Below, in pieces: positions 1 to 11,157 of a stretch of DNA of 64,000 nucleotides. Under the pieces are notes generated by a model that worked only from the letters and a program-made list of their open reading frames with translations, did not search any database and had not been told where the DNA came from. The stretch comes from Bryum argenteum (Eukaryota; Streptophyta; Bryopsida; Bryales; Bryaceae). A program made the position numbers and the translations under genes. How positions within the stretch are numbered: the first letter of the stretch is position 1; each line of letters opens with the position of its first letter. The stretch covers positions 16,875,601 through 16,939,600 of the forward strand of contig CM073322.1 in assembly GCA_037043015.1 (NCBI GenBank), given 5' to 3'.

Positions 1-1
1 C

Positions 2-3000
2 CTTTCCAAAGATGTGAAGAAGGGTTTGTCAACTTGGATCATTTGGTGTGATCCATGTCAAAAGGAGATGTGTATTAATCCAGGGAAGTCATTTAACTTG
101 TCTAACTTTGAGATACATCTCCAACCCAAATTACCTCTCAAATGTGGAGTCCCTATCAATAAATCAATGCATGAGGTGGCTTTATTGGAACAAAGGAAAG
201 TGGTTGAATCCAAGGTGCAAGCTGCTACAGCTATTGAACTCAGAGAGTTGAAGAGGAGATCTTGGATAGTGAAGCATACTTCAGAAGGTAACTCTATCAT
301 ATCCTTCAATTTTGGACAAAATTTGCAACAATTTCAAATGCATGATTTTAATGAAGGTGTGGGTTATGTTTTAGGGGCTGTAATGATTGATGAAAATAAT
401 TGGAGATGCACAATATGTGACTATAAGGGAAGGTTTGGACAAGGGGACACAATTGGTGTCCACATGAAAGGAGCAACACACATACAATCAGTGAAAAACA
501 AGGGGTTGCTGGTGGAGGAGGTAACCAGCTTACCATTGCTGCCTCCCTAGCAAAAGGGGTCAAATCAGGAGCAGCTGAGTATCCTCAATTCTTTATCCCC
601 AGTCCCATTGATATTCCACATCATCTTTTATTAAGTTACATTCAAAAAAATATTTGTCATGGATTCTACAACAACTCATTAGTCATAATGAATGAGGTGG
701 TAGATTGTAGCTTGCTACTAAATGATCTTCATGTTGGAAAGTTGTGGTATCCTGACCCACATTATTCTCAGTGTATACAGAATAATGATGAAACTTTCTA
801 CATTAAAGGGACATTTAGGCATGTTGATTGTTCTATCATGTTTTGTAATATGTGTCCCTTAATTCCAACACTAGCTGATTTCAGAAAAAGAGCTTGGCGT
901 TCAAAGCATTCAGTAGTTCCTAGAGGACAACGATTCATGAAATGGGGTACAAATTTTGAATATTTACAACGGGAGGAATTGATCAACTCAGCTAGAGAAT
1001 GGGAGAGTAGAGCTGATGCATGTAGTGGCCAAGTTTTTATGTTGAATTTGGCATTGACTAGAGCAACAACTGCCAATCAGTATCTCCAGCATAAATTGAA
1101 GACTACTTTGATTGAAGGCTCACTTCCTGAAATAGCAGAGCTTTTTAGGAAGGCCATAGATATTGGGGCTTTTAAAAAAAGGTCCACTTTGTATAATCTA
1201 TTATTCGACACAGCCTCCAATTTGCTATCCGTTCATAAACATGGTGGGGATGGACATGGAAAGAGGTACCATGCAAGTACTGTGAAATTATTTGAGATAG
1301 TTCACAATTTTGGTGGGGCTTCTACACATGATTTTCTTTCCTCTAATTTGTTTGGGCCAGTTCTGAATACTAGCCAAAAGATATATAAAAGTGAGGGGTT
1401 CTTGTACACAGTTGGTTTGAATGAAGAAACGTTTATTCACTTGTCATCAATACTAACAAAGTGCAAAGCTAAACTTGGCATTTCAGGTCCCATTCCTTTT
1501 GAATGCTCAGAAGATGAGACTACATGTGTTGCATTAGCAACTCTCAATAGACGCAATGACTTCATAGATGGTTTTTGTGGAACGAAAGGTTCTCTTGAAA
1601 TTCCTCATAAATGTTTATTTGATCCAAAGCCATCAGCTGCTAGCTTTGAATCAATTACAAATGCCTTTTCAAGTATGGAGGTTGGCAATATGTGTCGTGT
1701 ATTAGTGGCAAATCCATTGGTGAGAGGAATGCCTAGATTGATCTATGGGATATTAACCACATGCAATAAGTTTGATGCCACTCATATAAAGTTGCAATGG
1801 ACACGTGTTGCAGCGTTGCACAAGAAACATTTAGAAGTGGCTGTTGGTCCTCTTAGGGGACATGCAAGTGATGGTGATGCAAGAAGGAGAAAATTGATGT
1901 TGGAAAGCATTTCCAAAGGTACATTTGGACTGAATGCAGATGGCTTTTTCATGAATTCAGAGATTGTTGATGGACATCCATTAATCATGGTACAAGATCC
2001 AATACATGTGGGTAAGAAACTTCGAAATCCTTTGTTGAGTCCTCGCAGAACAATATTTTGGGGTCATTTTTTGGCTCATAAAAATCATTTGCAATTGGTC
2101 ATTGAGTTGTTTTCTAGAGATGAGCATGGTTTATTGGATGAAGATGTAAATGTAAAAGATAAACAAAATTATCCAGCTGTTCAACGTATTTCATTTCCTC
2201 GGGTTAGAGCATGTTTGGAGAAATTGCATGCTGGAATAGTTGTAAAAGGGGTCTTCAGGAAGGAATGTGTATTGGGCACAATCATTCACTTAGAAGTGTT
2301 ATGGGCGTTTTTAGAGATTTTTTATGGATGTGGTACAATGTATGAGAGGGTAATGCTTGCAGCATTTATTAGTCATATGCTCTATTATGGAACGGAGTAC
2401 ATCCTCCATCAAAAGCATGGTCACACCATTAAGAGCAATTGGATGAGTAGAGAGACTCGCACTGATTGCCTCATAGCTTGTCATGCTGCTGTTAATTATG
2501 TCAGACTTATGAGAAATTACTACCCCCATTTGCCATGTCCATTAAGTAATATTGGTTCAGATTGTTGTGAAGACTTTTTTTCCCTCCTTGGGCAACAAGT
2601 GAAGAACAAGCATACATTTTGTGTTGGAGAAGCTATTGAAAGATGTTCTCACATTGGCAGAACTGAACAAATTAAATATTCTGATGATGGAATATCATTT
2701 GCTCAATCCCGACGGAGGAAGAATATATGGTGGTTATCAAATGCCCAAGTGACACGTTCTAACTTGTGTGATTATGCCTCAGTGACTGATGAGAATCTTA
2801 AGAAGGCATGGTGTGAGGGTATTGTCATGGCACAAAATAGGGCTGAAAGGGCAGCCATGAAAGAAGTTCTCCAAGCATCAGGGAGATGGACTAACCCTTG
2901 CCCCCCTTCTTTTAGTTATGAATCATTAGCTCATAATATGCATGAAAATTCTATAGGAAAAACTAGCAATCACGTTGTTGATGTTGTTGATGATGGACCT

Positions 3001-3807
3001 CTTAGAGAAGCCACAGTGGTTTTACAATCAACATTGTTATATGCTGAGCAAAGTGATGATGTAAATAGTAGAATTGCCAGTGTAGATTCAAAGAATATTT
3101 TAAAACACTCCTCTACAATTGAAGTACCAGGTAAAGGTCAAGTGTACAAAATGAGGTTAATTTCCGAGTTGAATATACACTCACCTGAGAAGTTGCCCTT
3201 AGATAGGTTGAGGCGTGTAAAATATAAATGTGCAGATCCAAATGCTTATGTGCATGATGATGATCAAGTGCATGTGGGATTGTTTGATGATGTAGGGCTT
3301 TTGTTTGATGAGGGTAAGGGGAAGTTGGTATGGCACATTGGAAGGGTGCAGAAAATTGTCAAAGCTGTTGGAGAAAAAGGAGCTCAAGTGGATTATGTGC
3401 GAAGTGTTTCACTTTCTGATGAGAAAATTAGTATATTGCCCAAGTACTACAAGCACATTGGAGGATTGCAATATACATATGGAGGTTATGAAGGAGCTGA
3501 ATGTGACTTTATTGGTTTGGAGAGTGTTGTATGCATTGTTACAATAGTCATTGATGCGGATAAAGATGTTTACACATTGGCTGTAGAGGATCATGATGCC
3601 TTGAACAAGTATGTGGAGTGCGAGATGAAGCGTGGAGGTTTATGCGGTACTATTAGAAGTAGGGAAGAGGAGTGTGCTACATCTAAAATTGCCACAGCTC
3701 CTTGCAAAAGAGGGAGACCTCGAAAGAATCCTCTAGTATTAGTAAATACTAATCCACCATCTACTTCTGACACCCCCATCAGATGCTCTACAAGGTTAAT
3801 AAAATAA
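2..3807 (+). CDS. Zinc-finger, AT-hook DDE transposase-like protein (5' partial, one frameshift)
   Basis: Two long open frames appear to form one coding sequence. The first is open from the window edge to a stop at 550. It carries a Cys-rich stretch near its start and a C2H2/BED-like finger (C-x2-C-x14-H-x5-H) at about 405-475. The second frame, open upstream of its first ATG at 688, gives 1039 residues. Reading it backwards stays open past 550 and becomes a Gly-rich linker, so a one-base indel near the G run at about 501-505 explains the break. Conserved-looking blocks in the 1039-residue part are SDGD (394-397) followed by RRRKLML, QDPIH (436-440) followed by KKLRN, and DCCED (625-629). These could be the acidic triad of an RNase-H-like transposase. 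An AT-hook (KRGRPRK, 1007-1013) sits at the C terminus. I recall similar uncharacterised proteins in animal transposable elements but cannot name the family. The element ends were not found. Confidence 0.7.
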
Positions 3808-4324
3808 GTGTTTTAGTTCTTCATATATATTGTGAAGATTTTTTTTAATAAATATGCAACCCAACATTTTTTGCAACTAATTTTATTTAATTTGGTCTAC
3901 ATCCAACTTTTTGGTCCTTTTAATTCCATATAATTTTTACAAAAGCCGTCCTCTAAGCCGTTTTTAAGCCGAGGACCCATGTATATAATTTGGGAGTTGC
4001 GTACCCGGGGGAAGGTCAAATTTTGTGACTTAGACCGTTTTGCAACAAGGAGAGTTAGGGGTTAAGAGTGCAAGCAATTTTTGTGCATGAACAAAGGAAG
4101 GAAAAGGATAAAACAAGTGGAATCATCACTTTTGAACTCTTGTACATTTTTCTATGCATTTTTGACGCTCGACTTCCAGGGTGTTTTTAAATTGTACCCT
4201 AAAATGGCACCTCATAATGTTCATTGTGAGTACTTAGAAAATTAAATTGCATGCAAAGGTATTATGTACCTTTGGCACGCCATTTTAGACAACCTTATAT
4301 TACTACCTTCCTACTTTTTGCCCC
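3808..4324. other. Non-coding flank of the transposase gene
   Basis: This AT-rich stretch has no credible gene. It should contain the 3' UTR and perhaps the right terminus of the large transposon. A TTAGGGGTTAA string near 4055-4065 resembles the ends of the TTAA elements elsewhere in the window, but no partner end was found. Part of 4064-4220 looks like a diverged duplicate of 5173-5650. Confidence 0.5.
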
Positions 4325-4335
4325 CATAACGTGCA

Positions 4336-4676
4336 GATAGATAGAAACTCCAGTCCTTTCTAAGGGGCCGGCGTGAATGAAGTGTCCGTTCGTAATGCTA
4401 ATATCCCGATGGCCACCGGACAAGGGGAAATTAGAACAATACTACTTCCCCCTCTCGAAGGTGGAGAATATAACTACGTACGCTAGTTTCTAGCCTAGTT
4501 ACTAGTGCCTTGAAGATACTTGACAGTGATAGTATCCCCCCAAAGGGCTTTGAGGTACCCATACAACAAGGTCCAAGGACCTCCCACAATAGTAGGGTGG
4601 ACTATAGTGGTGAGCACCACGCCAGCATGGGGAATAGAACCCACGACCTCCTCATTGGGAGCAGGCCTAAGCCCTT
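4336..4676 (-). mobile_element. tRNA-derived SINE, copy 1 (5'-truncated)
   Basis: This is a member of a family with four copies in the window. The SINE reads on the minus strand: its tail is TATC repeats (seen as GATAGATA at 4336) and its head is at the right. The B-box-like stretch is present (revcomp of the ATAGAACCCACGAC region at about 4633-4647). The A-box part is missing, so the 5' end is truncated. Perfect 11-bp target-site duplications, CATAACGTGCA, flank it at 4325-4335 and 4677-4687, which proves insertion as a unit. Confidence 0.9.
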
Positions 4677-4687
4677 CATAACGTGCA

Positions 4688-5272
4688 CATAGTAATGGAG
4701 TCGAGCATGCCTACCTTGGGCTTAGATGTGTGTCAAGCTTGACTCAAACTTTAGCACATCTTTATCACCAACTCCCTCGGAACGACATTAGAATCCCTAT
4801 TTTTTCAAATACTCTCATGAATAGTTACATGTACACTTCCAAATATTTTTCTATTTCTACGTTCTACCAAACCTACGGACATTGAATTGAAGTCGGCCAT
4901 CTAATTCTCACAACTTCTTCGAGGTGCTCAAATGGACACACTTATGAGGGAGACCACCTTATGAATGGTGTGATCATAACTGTCAGAGTTGCATGGTGAG
5001 ATCGTAACCATCAAAGCTGCATGTGCAACAGCGCGTCTACAAGTACGAGGGAAGGGTGGAAGCATGCATGCATGGCTGCATGGCAGTTTATACGTTACAA
5101 AAGGACTAACTGATAGTAAGGTGGCCAATAATAAAGTAATTTAGAGCACATGAAATCTACAGGGATGTTACCGGTGCAAGCAATCATCCTGCATGGAGAA
5201 AATTAGTAGAAAGATAGAGCATGTTGAATCATCAATTTTGAGTTTTGACTTTTTGGAAATTAGAAGATTTAA
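4688..5272. other. Non-coding stretch
   Basis: No gene seen. From about 5173 the sequence (GTGCAAGCAAT...) resembles 4064 onward, so an older repeat is duplicated here and interrupted by the MITE that follows. Confidence 0.4.
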
Positions 5273-5564
5273 GGTAGACAGACCCATTCCCGACCGGCGA
5301 CCAATAACCGATCAAGCCCAATTCCTAGATTTTGAAAGAACAAATGTACCTCATTTGTATATTTGAGCATGAGATCGGCTTTAGGTTCCAAGCAACTTTT
5401 CACTTTAAACAATTATAACTATTTGAATAATGCAAATAAAATCACGAAACTTTTTGCATTCAACAAGAACCTTATGTTTGCACACATGAAAAATTCCAAA
5501 AAAAATATATACCTTAATATCATGTGCTAAAATCCTTAAGTGGTCGGTTACAAGTCTGTCTACC
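5273..5564. mobile_element. PIF/Harbinger-like MITE
   Basis: The termini are inverted: GGTAGACAGACCCATTCCCG at the left and, reverse-complemented, GGTAGACAGACTTGTAACCG at the right. The flanks are TTAA-like at the left and TTA at the right, compatible with a 3-bp TTA duplication. The element interrupts an older repeat whose two halves resume similarity to 4064-4220. There is no coding capacity. Confidence 0.65.
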
Positions 5565-6060
5565 TTAGGTGTTTTTAAAATGGTGCCCAAAAGTGACACT
5601 TTACAATGTTTGCATAGAGTGCATGGTATTGTTGTATGGCGAAACTATTATGTAAGATTACTTATAAGGTTACTAGAGCTTGATTATGGAACCTGCTTAC
5701 CTGCCCAATATATTAGACCACTCTTCTATAAATGGAAATACTTTTTGTTTGAATGATGTAGGCTTATTTCATTTCTCTAACTTCTAGCTACCCTCCATTT
5801 AGTTGGCACCTAGGTACACTCATAGACTTTTACCTAAGTTATCTAGTACAAAATGGGCTTGACTACACCACATGAGTACACCAGATTTCATATTTGATAT
5901 ACTCATAGGGTATAGTGAGATTATTATTCTAATCAGTGGTGTAGTGTACTGAGTAAAGGATCCTTCGTTGAGCACGAAAAGGAAGCCTTAATTGAGCACA
6001 AGGCTCTTTGTTTATTAGTATAGTGCTCTCTGTTCAATAGCTCTATACCCATCCTTGACT
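5565..6060. other. Non-coding stretch
   Basis: Continuation of the older repeat up to about 5650, then AT-rich sequence. Nothing else recognised. Confidence 0.4.
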
Positions 6061-6068
6061 CCTTGAGG

Positions 6069-6171
6069 CAAGGTTGTCATTTCCGGCGTGTTGAGGTGAT
6101 CAGCAGGGGGGGGGGGCGGGCGGACGAGTTGTCCCGTGCGGGTGGCCTGCCTCCTCGGTTTGACAACCTTG
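6069..6171. mobile_element. hAT-like MITE with perfect 8-bp target duplication
   Basis: A 103-bp GC-rich element begins CAAGGTTGTCA and ends TGACAACCTTG, perfect 11-bp terminal inverted repeats of hAT style. It is flanked by the exact 8-bp duplication CCTTGAGG at 6061-6068 and 6172-6179. The interior holds a G run and a cggacgagttgtcccg segment. It is too small to encode anything. Confidence 0.85.
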
Positions 6172-7124
6172 CCTTGAGGCTTTCTAGTGGGATCCTAGAG
6201 GCCCTGTCCATACAACTTGCTACACTATTTCCACATGCCTTAGAGGATGGTCGAGTTCTCTTGAACGGGTGCTCGTAAGACGCTTTCTGGAGTGCCTCCA
6301 CGTATTCTATTTTTGACACCTAAAATGACCTCATTAACCTCTAAATTTCCTTGTGAGATTTTGGAGCTTTGAATCCTCAACACTCTAATTTTCTACCTCT
6401 AGTCCTTTGTGCACTCCCCGGAGTGGAAGTCTAAAATAGTTAAAATAGTTAATTCTTTTCTTAGACTTCCAACCGTAAGATCTTATTAAAGAGCCTATTT
6501 AGAATCACTGGTCGAAAAATTGACCGTTGGATGTTTATCATTTGCAAGGTCGTGACATCCAAAGTTTGTTCAAAAGTTTTTAATGAAATTTCTAAAACCT
6601 CTGAAGCTTACTCTTATAAAGTTTGGGAGGCTACCCTTGTGGAGTTGGCAAATTATTCGACTTAGGGTCCTTTGGAACTCAAATACTGATTCGTTTATGA
6701 ACATTTTTTAAAAAAATTGTAAAAAATTATAAATAAATAAATAAATATATATATATATATTATAAAATAAAAAGAATAGGGTGTTTGATTCGGTGATCCT
6801 TCCTACCCACCTACGTACAAATCTACCTACCTAGTACCTACCTTTTATGCTTTTTGGATTATGCATAAAATATAATTTGTTTAAAAAAAACAAACATTAC
6901 AATTTTCTTTTTAAAAATAATAAAATTAAAAAAATAAATAAAAAGAAAAAATAAAAAATGCGGGCACATAAAAATAATAAACATAATACTCTTCAAGAAA
7001 ATGGTCGACACAGGATACATTTTTAGCTTCTCCGTCGAGACGACGGGGACCTTACTAATATATCAAAAACATAAGAAGTTTTTTTTTTCTTTTGCTCCGC
7101 TAGGATGTGAAACTAAGATTGGGG
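6172..7124. other. AT-rich DNA with a relic of a TTAA element
   Basis: No gene. About 6440-6600 resembles the 45190-45320 part of the TTAA element at 45111-46052, including the shared ACCGTTGGAT motif. 6720-6960 is A/T low complexity with a short AT run. Confidence 0.45.
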
Positions 7125-7128
7125 TTAA

Positions 7129-7353
7129 CCCTTAAAGGTCCCTTGGAGATAGTATGTACGGTGGCGTATAATTGAGATTTACTACCAACAAGAAACTCTA
7201 TATTGTGATCTTAAAAGCTTAGTAGAACCGCATGGATTTATATGTCAACTTGTTCTTTGAACTCAAATCTATTAAAGGTGTGCACTCATTCCAATACAAC
7301 CAAAATACGCTGTATTCGAGCAACCAAAATATGGTTGTTCAGACCTTTAAGGG
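7129..7353. mobile_element. Short TTAA-flanked element
   Basis: Perfect 12-bp terminal inverted repeats CCCTTAAAGGTC / GACCTTTAAGGG are flanked on both sides by TTAA (7125-7128 and 7354-7357), the piggyBac target signature. It is 225 bp and non-coding. Confidence 0.75.
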
Positions 7354-7357
7354 TTAA

Positions 7358-7470
7358 AGAACTCTAAAATTGAAACTTGACTTTTCAATTTGTTGCACAC
7401 ATACCTTGTAGAATACGGAACACTCGGTTAAAAATCTTAGTAAAAAATATTAAGTTTAACCCAAAAATCC
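7358..7470. repeat. Fragment of TTAA-element interior
   Basis: This stretch is similar to about 45880-45975, including an ACACATACCTTGTAG-like string and the AAAAATCTTA segment. It is probably the remainder of an older element into which the 7129-7353 copy inserted. Confidence 0.5.
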
Positions 7471-7587
7471 AGGCAACCGACGACAAAAGACCACATTAGT
7501 CTGTAAGGATAATTATCTCTTCAACGAATGGTGTTGAGTCCCTTACCTGCAACTAGAGCCAATAGAGTTATTAATTTTCTGCACTAA

Positions 7588-7996
7588 GAGCATCCTCAAT
7601 GGACTCGGTAACAGGTCCCGCCAACGCCTCTAACCATGAGTTTACCAAAAAGTCGACCCAATGGTCAAGCTAAAGCTCCCTTCACCCTGACTAGTCCGCT
7701 ACTGGAGCTCCCGCTCTCGGCATATTTTCCAGCTTTGCAAGGAGATGCAGTACTCACGCCAAGAGGAGTCAAAGGGCCATGATGGATTGATGGAGCATCT
7801 AATCATTTATCTATTGTTCCAAATCTTGATCGCCCTCACATCTGGTGCCAAGTGGCGAGCCAAAGCAATGGCAGGCGCAACTCCTAGGCACACTATTGAG
7901 GGCACCTCTGCACGTACGCCCTGCCCTGCGAGCAGAGCGGGGCCCTGCGAAATGGCGTTGGCGGTCCTTTGTTCAGAGCATCGACTGAGGATGCCC
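7588..7996. mobile_element. PIF/Harbinger-like MITE
   Basis: The left end is GAGCATCCTCAATGG and the right end, reverse-complemented, is GGGCATCCTCAGTCGATG. TAA lies immediately outside both ends (7585-7587 and 7997-7999), the 3-bp duplication expected for this superfamily. The 409-bp interior is GC-richer than its surroundings and has no convincing protein. Confidence 0.7.
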
Positions 7997-7999
7997 TAA

Positions 8000-9187
8000 G
8001 TGATCATACAATTGCATACAGAGGGCACGACAAATGGATGAAATGCAGATACTGAGTCCGGTAAAAATCATGCAAATCATACTGTCAAGGCTTCTTCGCC
8101 TTCGGGCACTCATGAAAAGGATTGGCTCCGAATGATTTTCCTGTTCACCTGCAATGATTCTACTGTTCACTTCCATCGAACTTCCTACTGTAATCTCTTA
8201 CACAAATCTCAAGCTTAATTCCCTTAAGTATGCCAGGAGGATGGACTGCTGACATCCTCTTGTTCTTAAACGTATAAGGTCAAAACCTTGGACGCTGCAG
8301 TCAGGCCCTGATCCTCACAGCTTCTGCCAGTTGTTGATTTGAAAGCTGCTAAAGTCATATGCATTAGTTTTCTGCACCTGAAAAGTGTATGTACTCACAT
8401 GGATATATCAACTTGGAATGATGGATACTCAAACTTTAATTTCCTGCAAAAGTCAAGAATCAAGACGAACCTCATGCATGGCATCCAGATGGGATCTCTT
8501 CAACCAATGGTTTTGAATAAGTCCCTTATCTGGGTGGTTGATGATAATGCTCCATTGCATTGTTATGGAGTCATAGTTATAAAATGCTCCACCTACAGTA
8601 GCAGTCATTAGCATTGTTGCGGACATGTTTGTGAATCCTTACTGTTTGTGGTTTCCAGGCATGTTGGGTTTAGTGCTTATGGTTTCCAGGCATGTTGAAT
8701 TTGGTGTTTGTGGTTTCCAGGCATGTTGAGTACAGTGTTTGTGGTTTCCAGGCATGTTGAGTCTAGTGTTTGTGGATTGCAGGCATGGTGATTGCTTGCA
8801 GTTTTGTGTTGTTTTGTTGCAATGTCCATTCACTCCATTGTAGAGAAGCGTTTAGGTGTTTGAATTCAACTGTTAGAGATTGAGGTCCAAATGCCCTCAA
8901 ACTCTAAGAGAATGGTGGTAGGATTCCTGAACGTTCATGCTACAAGATTCGCAGGTTAATTCCATGTCGTGAAATCTCCTTAGTGTTTGATGCATACTTT
9001 GGTTCCTGAGCATTACTATTTATGTGTGTGAGCATTACCATCTATGTGTGAACATACACTTGCTCAATTAATACGCCTAACATGTTGGAATTTGTTCCAT
9101 TATTGTGCAGATTATTTTCACAAAGTTGAAATTTTGAGCATTTATCATGAGGGTTGATAATAGAGGCTTGTTTGATGAGTAACGTGC
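8000..9187. other. Intergenic DNA with a minisatellite
   Basis: Base composition is more balanced than in the repeat-rich parts, and short open frames occur, but none resembles a known protein. It could include untranslated transcript sequence. Confidence 0.35.
8643..8790. repeat. 31-bp minisatellite, about 4.7 copies
   Basis: The core TGTGGTTTCCAGGCATGTTG recurs at about 31-bp spacing from 8643 to 8790, with variable 3' halves and a degenerate last unit. Confidence 0.85.
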
Positions 9188-9190
9188 GAA

Positions 9191-9621
9191 GGGCATCATC
9201 AATCTATATGTTACATTGCCCCCTCACCGGCACTTTTTCCAGGCACCAACGACTCTTTTTGCTAACCGTGTTATACAAAGCGATTATACTCTTCCGGCTA
9301 CCCCACTTCTCCTCCTCTAGCCGGTGTATTTGTCTTCTTTCCCGCAAGCCTAGAAGCTAGATGGGTATAGAAGGTCAACTACGGACATGGATGGATCGGA
9401 AGTCATGGAACTACAAAGCATGTTGCTTCTGCCTAGACTGCCGCATTTACGTATTGGTTCTTTCAAATTCTATAGAGATTGGTGCACCCACCTCATTCCG
9501 GGATTGGCATGTGTGCCGGCTAGGTTTGGGCAGGTTCTACGGTAGTGACCCTACCATATCTACGGGACAATTGCAAATGCAGGTGAGGAGGTCCTTAGCC
9601 GTTTCAACATTGAGGGTGCCC
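9191..9621. mobile_element. Probable PIF/Harbinger-like MITE
   Basis: The left terminus GGGCATCATCAAT and the reverse complement of the right terminus GGGCACCCTCAATG are similar. The flanks are GAA at 9188-9190 and TAA at 9622-9624. The ends resemble those of the element at 7588-7996. It is non-coding. Confidence 0.5.
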
Positions 9622-9624
9622 TAA

Positions 9625-11050
9625 CCTCCAGTATAGTGAAGCTAGCAGCTACCGTCACTTCCAACAGCTGTGGTCGCACATTACCCGCTAGATCTCTATC
9701 TTCGCCCTCCATGCAATTTGAGTACAAAGGAGGCTTCTGCAACTCACACGCCGGCGTACAGCACAGTAATCGCTCTTCAATGACACTCAATGACCTTCTT
9801 CCAGTGGCCAAAAAGATCAAACTTTCGTATTAAAAACAGCCCACTTCGACCAATGAATGTTCCCCTACCTCTGGCAAGTAAATCCAAACCCATTAATTGA
9901 AAGAAACACGAAGCATGCGGTAGTTCGGGTCAGTGCCACGAGCATCGAGTAATGATGTTGAAGAGTTACTCATTTTGGTGTCAAGTTGGTCTACTCCAAT
10001 CGAAAGATTCCAGTTCACCGCCCGGACTGTCCGGTATACGTGAATGCTTGCATGTTCTCAGGTACCACCAAGTCCTGCTTGCATGTCTCGCTCCAGTAAA
10101 CCATTAATCCGTAAGTGTATATGTGCCGGTTGTCAACACTAATGTACTTAACAGACTTGAATTCACGGCGACACAAGGCTACTGCACTCTGTATAACCCC
10201 TAACTATCCTTGAAATTCAAATCAGTCTTTAGTTCATTCGGGTCTGCAAGATGAAAGTGCTAAATTCAATATTTTTGCTTAAGATTATTATTAAGTGTTC
10301 CCTATACTACAAAGTATATGTGCAACAAATCGTAAAATTTATACTAATTTTAGAGTTTTTAATGCATATTTTAGTTCTCACATCCTAGGTAGGCAGATTG
10401 ATATATGTATCTAAAAAAAGTAAAAAAATGCTCGTAATCAAAATGTTTACCAATTCTACAATTGAAGCCCTCAAATTTAATAAGAGCAAGCTTCAAAGTT
10501 TTTAAGAATCTCCGTTCAAGCTTTTGCACAAACTTTTGGATGTTCTGATTTTGCAAATGATGAACATCCAACTATTAATTTTCGTACCATTGACTAAAAA
10601 TCAACTTATTTATCAGATCTTATGGTTGGAAGTCTAAAAATAGTAATAAAGTATGGTTCACACTTCTGGAAGTACATAGAGGTCGAAAATCGCACTTTGA
10701 GGTTTCAATCTCCAAAATCCAGAAACACACAAGGCAAATTCAGGGAATAAGTTACGTATCTGTAGCTTGTTCGTTGCGATAAGAAACAGAATCAAAGTGT
10801 CGATTCGCATCGATACTGCGGATGAAAGAACGAAAGTCTAACTTGTCTGGGATGATATAATCTGTGCATTGGGGCCCATCTAATTAAGAGACAACTGATC
10901 AGGGGGTTTCAGAGCATGGGTACTGACATGAGTACTGGGGGTGTGCATAATTTCGATCGCCTGGGCGTCAGATCTTTAAATCGTGTGATTCATTGTCAAG
11001 AGGACCATTTGAGCTGGAACCATGTTCTCTTCTCTTTTGAACCGAGGCCG
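9625..11050. other. Intergenic DNA upstream of the P450 gene
   Basis: No gene seen. About 10330-10750 resembles a decayed TTAA element: its internal motifs (AAATGATGAACATCCAA, ATCAGATCTTATGGTTGGA) match the 45190-45320 region in inverted order. Confidence 0.4.
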
Positions 11051-11052
11051 TC

Positions 11053-11061
11053 GATATATAT
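11053..11061 (+). promoter_or_regulatory. Candidate TATA box of the P450 gene
   Basis: GATATATAT lies about 95-100 bp upstream of the likely start codon, in a reasonable position for a core promoter. No other element was assigned. Confidence 0.4.
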
Positions 11062-11157
11062 GAGGCGCCTGCAATTGTCTCGTTAGAATCATGTCGTGCA
11101 CCTAGAATCCAAACTCACAGTGGAAGACTAGTCGTTTCCTGATTCGTGATCGTAGCT

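Noticed and set aside
4053..4065. TTAGGGGTTAA as the right end of the large transposon at 2-3807
   Set aside because: No matching left end is visible because the element extends beyond the window, so the boundary is unproven.
4510..4692. Open frames containing an RTHDLLIG-like peptide at 4510, 32602 and 37132
   Set aside because: All three lie in SINE copies and are translations of the tRNA-like head, not genes.
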